Shown: positions 22,803 through 27,893 of the stretch, one piece after another
Layout of the letters: each line of letters begins with the position of its first letter
Numbering within the stretch: position 1 is the first letter of the stretch
IMG/VR virus record: IMGVR_UViG_3300021376_000092
Span: 1-49,471 of that record
DNA: 49,471 nt
Origin: a virus
Reading direction: 5' to 3' (one strand)
Notes under the pieces: model-generated
Seen by the model: the letters and a program-made list of their open reading frames with translations, nothing else
Database searches by the model: none
What the model was told of the DNA's origin: nothing
Made by a program: the position numbers and the translations under genes

Positions 22803-23007
22803 ATCCTTCAAGCTCATGGATTTGTTGTTTATGTTCCTTAATAATCTTTCTTATTTTCTGTGATTGACGCTCGTAAAATGGATCGCCTGTGCGAATATAG
22901 TACTCTTGCAATTTATCGATGTATTTTAACATTTGATAAATGAAAGGGTTCCAATCATTTCTAGTGTCCGAAAAGAACGTTCTACGCTCTGTATTTGGTT
23001 GCGTCAC
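22783..23007 (-). CDS. Hypothetical protein, 74 aa (GTG start)
   Basis: The frame opens at GTG 23007 (read as MTQPNTERRTFF). A late box (23041-23048) lies 34 bases upstream. The protein is helical and basic (YERQSQKIRKIIKEHKQQIHELEG), suggesting a coiled coil. Function unknown. Confidence 0.6.
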   Translation of the reverse strand: MTQPNTERRTFFSDTRNDWNPFIYQMLKYIDKLQEYYIRTGDPFYERQSQKIRKIIKEHKQQIHELEGFDGPPF

Positions 23008-23040
23008 ACATCATCAATCCCTTGATGTAGGGTATTGACA

Positions 23041-23048
23041 TATTTATC
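23041..23048 (-). promoter_or_regulatory. T4-type late promoter box
   Basis: GATAAATA on the minus strand between tRNA-Asn and the gene at 23007, with a leader of about 30 bases. Confidence 0.6.
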
Positions 23049-23055
23049 GGAAAAA

Positions 23056-23128
23056 CTCCCCCTCCTGGGATCGAACCAGGGACATTCTGATTAACAGTCA
23101 GACGCAACTACCGCTGTGCTAAGAGGGA
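23056..23128 (-). tRNA. tRNA-Asn (GUU)
   Basis: The acceptor stem TCCCTCT pairs with AGGGGGA. The anticodon loop is CTGTTAA in a TCTGA/TCAGA stem, and the T-loop is GGTTCGATCC. Discriminator G, no encoded CCA. Confidence 0.93.
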
Positions 23129-23134
23129 ATGAAA

Positions 23135-23305
23135 TCAGGACTGTACGCAGTCCATCACATATTCTACTGTATTTGCTATATCATTCATAGCATCACGTAG
23201 ATGAGGTTGTTGACCTGCTTCTTGTCTAACAACTGGACGATGGTCATCGGTGAGTGTCCATCTCCACTGTTTCATATGAGTGCAAAACCACAAATTAATT
23301 TTCAT
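23135..23305 (-). CDS. Hypothetical protein, 56 aa
   Basis: Start ATG 23305 (MKINLWFCTHMKQWRWTLTD) overlaps the upstream gene's end by 11 bases. A longer start at 23380 would lie wholly on that gene. The protein is Trp/His-rich at the N-terminus (WFCTHMKQWRWTL) and helical at the C-terminus (LRDAMNDIANTVEYVMDCV). A short cyanophage-type protein; function unknown. Confidence 0.65.
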   Translation of the reverse strand: MKINLWFCTHMKQWRWTLTDDHRPVVRQEAGQQPHLRDAMNDIANTVEYVMDCVQS

Positions 23306-23453
23306 GTTTGAAATGCTCCAGTTCAATCCAGTTGAGAAGTGTTTGGAAGGAACTGATTGCGGCTTGATTGCAGTTGTCATCTTTTAATCTTTGGATATAA
23401 AATTCAAGGGCTTCGATTGCCATTTGACGATCTTGTTGAGAAATCAGCGACAT
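23295..23453 (-). CDS. Helical hypothetical protein, 52 aa
   Basis: ATG 23453 (MSLISQQDRQMAIEALEF) to TAA 23295. It reads as two amphipathic helices, the second being FQTLLNWIELEHFKHEN. It overlaps the upstream 2OG oxygenase gene by 10 bases and the next start by 11, so it closes what would otherwise be a gap in the operon. No motif. Confidence 0.65.
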   Translation of the reverse strand: MSLISQQDRQMAIEALEFYIQRLKDDNCNQAAISSFQTLLNWIELEHFKHEN

Positions 23454-24124
23454 AAGTTTTCCAAGTAAGATTTGTTAATCACATGATCAAAGCATAATGC
23501 ATATCTTGGCGTTGTCAAGTTATTTATTACGCCGTGGGGAACCCTGCCATAAAAAAACATGAACTTGTTGTCTTGAAATAATCTCTTCTCAAAATTGTCT
23601 TCAGGACCAAGCCCGAGGTAACATTCTAACCCATCCTCCTGATTTACGTCAACACCCCACAGTCCACGAATAATTAAATTATCACCCAATTCTGGATCTG
23701 GGTCAATATGCCATTTGATTTCTTTTCCTGGATAAACAACACTAATTCCAACTCTTTTTCTAATCCCTGCTTCATAGCATGTTCTAGCTAAGACTGGAAG
23801 ATGTTTTGCATTTTGAGCAAGAATTATTTTCCTATTTTGATCTGGATATAGTTTCTGTTTATATGTCTCTTCAAGCAAAGGAAGAGTGTCAATTAACATC
23901 TCCTTTGTAAACTCTCTGGTATCTTCTAATGCACCAAAGATTGCAGCGATTTTCCACCCAGCATAAGCTACAGAATTTTCTCCGTGATATCCTGCTGTTC
24001 CTGCCCAGTTTGTCCAAACTAACTTATCTTTATTCTCTAAGAATTCTTTTTTGATTTTATCGAATCTTTCAGATAGTAATTTAAGACCTGGATTTATTTC
24101 TTCAAGTGTAAAAAATCTATCCAT
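23444..24124 (-). CDS. 2OG-Fe(II) oxygenase, aspartyl/asparaginyl hydroxylase-like, 226 aa
   Basis: Begins at ATG 24124 (MDRFFTLEEINPGLKLL); the frame is open further but would overrun tRNA-Ala. The triad is clear: IKWHIDPDPELGDN supplies the HxD, VPHGVINNLTT the distal His, and PRYALCFD the oxoglutarate-binding Arg. The order and spacing match the Asp/Asn beta-hydroxylase family. It lies between tRNAs and small genes. It differs strongly from the enzymes at 1339 and 9272, so these are separate acquisitions. Substrate unknown. Confidence 0.78.
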   Translation of the reverse strand: MDRFFTLEEINPGLKLLSERFDKIKKEFLENKDKLVWTNWAGTAGYHGENSVAYAGWKIAAIFGALEDTREFTKEMLIDTLPLLEETYKQKLYPDQNRKIILAQNAKHLPVLARTCYEAGIRKRVGISVVYPGKEIKWHIDPDPELGDNLIIRGLWGVDVNQEDGLECYLGLGPEDNFEKRLFQDNKFMFFYGRVPHGVINNLTTPRYALCFDHVINKSYLENLCR

Positions 24125-24141
24125 TAGTATAGTATATACTA

Positions 24142-24214
24142 TGGAGAATAGGGGACTCGAACCCCTCACCCCTGCCGTGCAAAAGCAGTGCTCTACCAAA
24201 TGAGCTAATTCCCC
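24142..24214 (-). tRNA. tRNA-Ala (UGC)
   Basis: Acceptor GGGGAAT with ATTCTCC (one G.T pair). The anticodon loop is TTTGCAC in a CTGCT/GGCAG stem. D-loop and T-loop (GGTTCGAGTCC) are normal. Discriminator A. Confidence 0.93.
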
Positions 24215-24216
24215 AG

Positions 24217-24243
24217 GTGGGTCGGATATGATGGTCCCGACCC
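24217..24243. other. Inter-tRNA hairpin
   Basis: GGGTCGG and CCGACCC form a 7-bp stem in the 55-base gap between tRNA-Ala and tRNA-Thr. It may guide processing of the tRNA transcript or stop transcription, but there is no T-tract. Confidence 0.4.
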
Positions 24244-24269
24244 GTATGGAAGAACCGAAGTCCATCCAA

Positions 24270-24341
24270 AGCCTAATGTCAGACTTGAACTGACGACCGC
24301 TCGCTTACAAGGCGAGTGCTCTACCACTGAGCTAATCAGGC
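24270..24341 (-). tRNA. tRNA-Thr (UGU)
   Basis: Acceptor GCCTGAT with ATTAGGC. The anticodon loop is CTTGTAA in a CTCGC/GCGAG stem. Its 5' end overlaps the last three codons and the stop codon of the gene at 24332-24592. Discriminator U. Confidence 0.92.
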
Positions 24342-24592
24342 ACTTCTGAACATTCATCATAGTCGATGGAATCAATAAGAGGATGGAATCCTTCCTCTAA
24401 AAGATACATCGAACCATGATAAACGTCATCAATAGAATACACGTATTCTTCTCTTGCCCTCAATATTACATCATTAGATGGAGTATTGTCAAGCTCATCC
24501 CAGGTAAAAGGAATGCCGTTTATGAAGTACATCTTCACCAAGCCATGTTGCTTGAGATATCGGTACTCATAGTAGACAGTCATTTTTTCCAT
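24332..24592 (-). CDS. Hypothetical protein, 86 aa, 3' end inside tRNA-Thr
   Basis: MEKMTVYYEYRYLKQHGLVKMYFINGIPFTW, with an acidic C-terminus ending YDECSEVPD. The last Pro and Asp codons and the TAG stop are read from the acceptor and D-stem start of tRNA-Thr. Start ATG 24592 overlaps the upstream stop; Met4 is a possible alternative. No recognised domain. Confidence 0.65.
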   Translation of the reverse strand: MEKMTVYYEYRYLKQHGLVKMYFINGIPFTWDELDNTPSNDVILRAREEYVYSIDDVYHGSMYLLEEGFHPLIDSIDYDECSEVPD

Positions 24593-25293
24593 AGGAATTT
24601 AAACGGACATTTACTTTCTTCCTGCTCCTTCTTGAGTCTGTTTTGAATCAGCTCCCAAGAAGCATAGCGATCAAACTCTTTCAACCTCAGATTTTGAGAT
24701 TGTTTCTCTAGAACATCCTCTGGTGGTACTTTCTTCTCAAGAAGAAAGTTAGAGTCTGATCTTTGAGAATACAATTTTACCATAAACAACGGAGTTCCTT
24801 TAGGAATCCAGATGTTTGTATCATGATCTAGGATTTTAAATCCAAAGTTGATAGGTCTTTGCCAGACAGAAAGTGGAAAAGTACCTGGAATAGGTTCGAT
24901 ACCGAACCTACAGATTTGGAAGTGTGGTAGCTGTTCTATCCACACATCCTTTTCCTTTGTCCAAAAACACCATCCATAACGAAATTGTATCTCGGGGAGT
25001 TCCCCGTCTAACCAATTTGGTGTTTGCAGGAAAAATTCATCGAACATTTCCTGCGGTAGGTTAGTTTCTAGATATTTAGTCTCGCTTTTATAGATCATTC
25101 CCAGATCAAAAGGTTGATAAAATACCCAGATGTTTTTCCCCCATTCTTTCCAAGCTGGGCATTTTGCATGTGAATAGTTTCTATCATACCCAGAAGAGAA
25201 CTTCTTAGGTGCGGGAATATAATCTTCTGGAAAATATTCCTTTTGGAAACTATCGTTTGCGCCTATTGTTGGAAGATAATAAACTTTTTTCAT
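24580..25293 (-). CDS. Hypothetical protein, 237 aa
   Basis: From ATG 25293 (MKKVYYLPTIGANDSFQKEY); the upstream extension runs into tRNA-Leu. Aromatic-rich throughout: WKEWGKNIWVFYQPFDLG, RYGWCFWTKEKDVW, and PHFQICRFGIEPIPGTFP with SVWQRPINFGFKI. The order suggests a compact beta-sandwich like those of unassigned phage proteins of about 240 aa, and the C-terminus is basic and helical. I do not recognise the family. It sits between tRNA-Leu and tRNA-Thr. Confidence 0.7.
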   Translation of the reverse strand: MKKVYYLPTIGANDSFQKEYFPEDYIPAPKKFSSGYDRNYSHAKCPAWKEWGKNIWVFYQPFDLGMIYKSETKYLETNLPQEMFDEFFLQTPNWLDGELPEIQFRYGWCFWTKEKDVWIEQLPHFQICRFGIEPIPGTFPLSVWQRPINFGFKILDHDTNIWIPKGTPLFMVKLYSQRSDSNFLLEKKVPPEDVLEKQSQNLRLKEFDRYASWELIQNRLKKEQEESKCPFKFLWKK

Positions 25294-25308
25294 AGTTAGA
25301 ATGGGGAA

Positions 25309-25393
25309 TAGGAGCGGGGGGAGTCGAACCCCCACGGATTATACATCCAGCGGATTTTAAGTCCGATACGGCTACCGATTACGTCACGCTCCC
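25309..25393 (-). tRNA. tRNA-Leu (UAA)
   Basis: A class II tRNA with a long variable arm. Acceptor GGGAGCG pairs with CGCTCCT, and the anticodon loop is CTTAAAA. The T-loop GGTTCGACTCC is normal. Discriminator A. Confidence 0.9.
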
Positions 25394-25397
25394 GTGG

Positions 25398-25488
25398 CGG
25401 AAGTGGTTGGATTTGAACCAACGGATACATTATAGCATGTATCGGGGGATTAGCAATCCCCTGCAATAAGCCTCTCTGCCACACTTCC
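25398..25488 (-). tRNA. tRNA-Ser (GCU)
   Basis: Class II, 91 bases with a long variable arm. Acceptor GGAAGTG with CACTTCC. The anticodon loop is TTGCTAA in a GGGGA/TCCCC stem. Discriminator G as expected for serine. Confidence 0.92.
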
Positions 25489-25493
25489 ATAGG

Positions 25494-25567
25494 TGCTCCT
25501 TGAGGGGATCGAACCCACCTCACATCGATTATGAGTCGATTGCTTTCACCAGATAGCTAAAGGAGCG
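25494..25567 (-). tRNA. tRNA with CAU anticodon (Met, or Ile-2)
   Basis: Acceptor GCTCCTT with AAGGAGC. The anticodon loop is CTCATAA in an ATCGA/TCGAT stem. It does not look like an initiator, since the first acceptor pair is a normal G-C. Elongator Met is the default, but a lysidine-modified Ile tRNA cannot be excluded from sequence alone. Confidence 0.88.
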
Positions 25568-25569
25568 AT

Positions 25570-25640
25570 GGGAAATGGTGGATTTGAACCACCGACCTCA
25601 CGATTATCAGTCGTGTGCTCTACCGCTAAGCTAATTTCCC
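25570..25640 (-). tRNA. tRNA-Ile (GAU)
   Basis: Acceptor GGGAAAT with ATTTCCC. The anticodon loop is CTGATAA in a CACGA/TCGTG stem. Discriminator A. It reads AUU and AUC. Confidence 0.92.
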
Positions 25641-25644
25641 TAGG

Positions 25645-25716
25645 TAGGACCGCCGAGAATTGAACTCGGTTCTGCCGCTTATAAGGCGACGGCTTTAACC
25701 AATAAGCAACGGTCCC
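25645..25716 (-). tRNA. tRNA-Ile (UAU)
   Basis: Acceptor GGGACCG with CGGTCCT, the first pair being G.T. The anticodon loop is CTTATAA in a GTCGC/GCGGC stem, giving anticodon UAU for codon AUA. Discriminator A. This anticodon is rare in bacteria. Confidence 0.88.
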
Positions 25717-25722
25717 AAGAAA

Positions 25723-25923
25723 TCAGAATAGATTCAATTGATCTTCTGATTTGTAATCTAAGGGATGATACTTGAGGAACTCCCAAAAAGTCATTTTCAT
25801 TTCCTTTTGAGTCATTCCACAGTGAGCAGCTGCTTCTGGAAGATTCATACTAGCACGGTAAAGTGCTGTATTTGCTTCATTTACCAGTTTAGGCGTTGTC
25901 TTTACTTTCGTCAAGTGCTGCAT
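25723..25923 (-). CDS. Hypothetical protein, 66 aa
   Basis: ATG 25923 ([21 protein letters not shown]) is preferred to 25986, which would overlap the acyl carrier gene by nearly 100 bases. Residues 25-50 ([19 protein letters not shown]) look like a helix-turn-helix DNA-binding segment, followed by the conserved cyanophage ending [12 protein letters not shown] small DNA-binding protein is possible. It ends 6 bases before tRNA-Ile(UAU). Confidence 0.65.
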   Translation of the reverse strand: MQHLTKVKTTPKLVNEANTALYRASMNLPEAAAHCGMTQKEMKMTFWEFLKYHPLDYKSEDQLNLF

Positions 25924-26356
25924 CAATCTGTTCTTCAATATCTTTATTTGCTGTAGAGGTTTTTGATATCTTTGGGTCAGTACCACTAATAGGATTACCA
26001 GGAGTTTTCTGGTATTTTGTCCTATCTATAGTCTTCTTTTTACCCTTTTCTTTCTTACACTTCTTGATAATCTGAATAGCGTCACCCACAGTGACAATAC
26101 TCATAGAGTCTTCGTCTGGAATTTCAATTCCAAAGCATTCCTCCAAGAACATTACAAGCTCAACCAGATCAAGAGAATCTACCTCAAGATCATCGATGAA
26201 CTTTGTCTCCATAGTGACTGTATCCCAATCATAGTCTGGCTTATACACAGACTCTTTGATTGCCATTCTTGCGACGGTAAGCAAGACTGAATCATCAACT
26301 TTTTTTGCTTTTTTAAGAATTTCTCGAATGTCAGAATAAGCTTTACTGTATGCCAT
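25889..26356 (-). CDS. Acyl carrier protein with C-terminal extension, 155 aa
   Basis: Start ATG 26356 ([19 protein letters not shown]); a longer start would cross tRNA-Gly. Residues 45-98 are a canonical acyl carrier fold: [19 protein letters not shown] with the phosphopantetheine attachment Ser61 in D-S-L, then FGIEIPDED and VTVGDAI. A host 4'-phosphopantetheinyl transferase could load it to carry acyl groups, feeding or diverting fatty acid or lipid synthesis. The last 55 residues (a Lys-rich stretch, then Ser/Thr/Asp) have no counterpart in housekeeping ACPs. An ACP is unusual in a T4-like phage. It overlaps the next gene. Confidence 0.85.
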   Translation of the reverse strand: MAYSKAYSDIREILKKAKKVDDSVLLTVARMAIKESVYKPDYDWDTVTMETKFIDDLEVDSLDLVELVMFLEECFGIEIPDEDSMSIVTVGDAIQIIKKCKKEKGKKKTIDRTKYQKTPGNPISGTDPKISKTSTANKDIEEQIDAALDESKDNA

Positions 26357-26374
26357 GGTAAAAATTCGGTAGAG

Positions 26375-26445
26375 AGCGGGTGACGGGGATCGAACCCGTG
26401 ATTCCAACTTGGAAGGATGGCGTGTTACCGCTACACCACACCCGC
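26375..26445 (-). tRNA. tRNA-Gly (UCC)
   Basis: Acceptor GCGGGTG with CACCCGC. The anticodon loop is CTTCCAA; its stem has one weak pair. Discriminator U. Its 5' end is one base from the stop codon of the next gene upstream. Confidence 0.92.
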
Positions 26446-26446
26446 A

Positions 26447-26620
26447 TCAGGAGTAGACGACTTGATCAGAGTCAAGCTGTGCCCGAACAACATCAAGAAC
26501 CCGAAGGAACTGGTCACCATCTTCACAGTCAAGAGATTTGATCGCACCTTCACTGCTAAACAAAGTAAAGCGGCGGGAAGCGATGTCAACAGAGCAGTGA
26601 GTCACGTATTCATCAATCAT
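26447..26620 (-). CDS. Hypothetical protein, 57 aa
   Basis: ATG 26620 (MIDEYVTHCSVDIASRRFT) to TGA 26447, one base from tRNA-Gly. A beta-then-helix layout with acidic CEDGDQFLRVLDVVRAQL. It has its own promoter at 26646-26675, so it probably leads the transcript that continues into tRNA-Gly and the acyl carrier gene. No recognised motif. Confidence 0.65.
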   Translation of the reverse strand: MIDEYVTHCSVDIASRRFTLFSSEGAIKSLDCEDGDQFLRVLDVVRAQLDSDQVVYS

Positions 26621-26645
26621 GGTGTTTGCTGTTCACAACGTAGTT

Positions 26646-26675
26646 ATAATAGCACTGGATCGGGCAGAATGTCAA
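26646..26675 (-). promoter_or_regulatory. Sigma70-like promoter
   Basis: A perfect TTGACA (26670-26675) and TATTAT (26646-26651), 18 bases apart on the minus strand. It lies 4 bases beyond the partial palindrome at 26680 and drives the gene at 26620 and the tRNA-Gly/ACP region. Confidence 0.75.
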
Positions 26676-26679
26676 GGGG

Positions 26680-26699
26680 TGTGCCAGTTTACAAAGTGG
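26680..26699. repeat. Dispersed palindrome, partial copy 9
   Basis: The left arm TGTGCCAGTTT is complete but the right arm is cut to AAAGTGG. The TAA stop of the 82-aa gene (26689-26691) falls in the loop, as in copies 1 and 4, and a promoter follows. Confidence 0.6.
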
Positions 26700-26937
26700 A
26701 TCTGTCGATGACCTCTTTTGACTTTTGCAGCAAACTTACTGCTGCTCTTCTATGTAGGTTATAAAACTGATACGCTTTTGTTTGATCTGTCTTTGGATCT
26801 TGAAACTTTTCTTTGGTTAATTCTTCAACGTAGTCATCCAAGTGTCTTTGTAATATTTCTTCTAGGAAGACAGCTTCAGCAAATGTCAAACTCATATGGT
26901 ATTCTTTAACACCACTGGTAGTATAAGTCACTTCCAT
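26689..26937 (-). CDS. Hypothetical protein, 82 aa
   Basis: MEVTYTTSGVKEYHMSLTFAEAVFLEEILQRHLDDY. Short N-terminal strands are followed by two amphipathic helices, the second ending in VSLLQKSKEVIDRSTL. It lies just downstream of the spike gene and may be a small structural accessory or unrelated. The start is probably correct because the gap to 26945 is only 7 bases. Confidence 0.65.
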   Translation of the reverse strand: MEVTYTTSGVKEYHMSLTFAEAVFLEEILQRHLDDYVEELTKEKFQDPKTDQTKAYQFYNLHRRAAVSLLQKSKEVIDRSTL

Positions 26938-26944
26938 AATTTTG

Positions 26945-27892
26945 TCAATTTAAGTAAATTCCGTTGTCACACTTGACCTCAATTTTATCTCCTTGAGCTT
27001 CAATCAGCATATTTTCATCTGCATATAAGTGTAGATCAGTAGATACAATTCTAGCAGATTCTCCAGCGTTTACTTGCCAAGCAGTAGGGTTTCCATATGG
27101 ACTATCAGCGGGTTTTTTTACCCAGGATCCAGAAGTATTATCATCTGCGTTATCTTCACAATCAATATCCTCACCGACAACGCTGGTTTTCATTTTACCA
27201 TCGACATAGGTAAAATAATTTCTTTCTACCTTATCATAACGACACCCAGCAGTAAGAATCTGCAAATCCCCAGCACTTCTAATTGCAAACACACCACCAG
27301 GTTTGGTCATCTCGATGACTCTGTTGCCTTTGATCGTATCTACAATCTCTCCACCTTCTTCGAGATCATTCTCTCCAAATGACATTTTTGTAGAGAAATT
27401 TGGAGCATCGAGCTTAAGATTATTATCAGCACTGATTCCAACATTATTGTTAGAGATTAGCAGCATATTATCTGCTCTCATCTCCCATTTTCCATCTACT
27501 TTATCATAACGATCGCCCCAGACTTCGGTATGCATATCACCTTCGACTTGGAGATGAGCATTTCCAACAACGTGAATCGTTAATTTGTCCTTCTCGACAT
27601 CATCACCGACCTTAACGGTCATGTTGCCTGGTGCTGCAGCATGAATGTTTTCATTTGCATTAATATAGATGTCTCCCTTTTCATCAATATCGATGAAGTG
27701 ACCATTACAGTGAAGTAATCTAATTCTTTCACCATTTTTCGATCCATTCAGCTCGAAATGATGCCCACACTGAGTTGTGGTGCAATAGTTTTTTGGGTAT
27801 TCAGTTACAGATTGTGGATTCTTATTCTCGTTTACCGATCCATTAGGCGGCGTTGGATTTACAGCGTTTGCCTGTTCAGGTGTAATTGCCAT
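26945..27892 (-). CDS. Baseplate spike beta-helix (gp5 C-terminal-like), 315 aa
   Basis: After a short N-terminus comes KYCTTTQCGHHFELNGSKNGERIRL-type sequence (about residues 35-60), then a long series of 8-to-10-residue beta units such as GDIYINANENIHAAAPGNMTVKVG and NAHLQVEGDMHTEVWGDRYDKV. This is the VgrG/gp5-type triple-stranded beta-helix needle that pierces the outer membrane during contraction. In T4 it is the C-terminal domain of gp5; here it is a separate gene, starting 2 bases after the gp5-like gene. It ends in DKIEVKCDNGIYLN. Confidence 0.75.
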   Translation of the reverse strand: MAITPEQANAVNPTPPNGSVNENKNPQSVTEYPKNYCTTTQCGHHFELNGSKNGERIRLLHCNGHFIDIDEKGDIYINANENIHAAAPGNMTVKVGDDVEKDKLTIHVVGNAHLQVEGDMHTEVWGDRYDKVDGKWEMRADNMLLISNNNVGISADNNLKLDAPNFSTKMSFGENDLEEGGEIVDTIKGNRVIEMTKPGGVFAIRSAGDLQILTAGCRYDKVERNYFTYVDGKMKTSVVGEDIDCEDNADDNTSGSWVKKPADSPYGNPTAWQVNAGESARIVSTDLHLYADENMLIEAQGDKIEVKCDNGIYLN

Positions 27893-27893
27893 A

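Noticed and set aside
26357-26407. N-terminal extension of the acyl carrier protein to 26407
   Set aside because: The extension lies on tRNA-Gly, so the ATG at 26356 is used.
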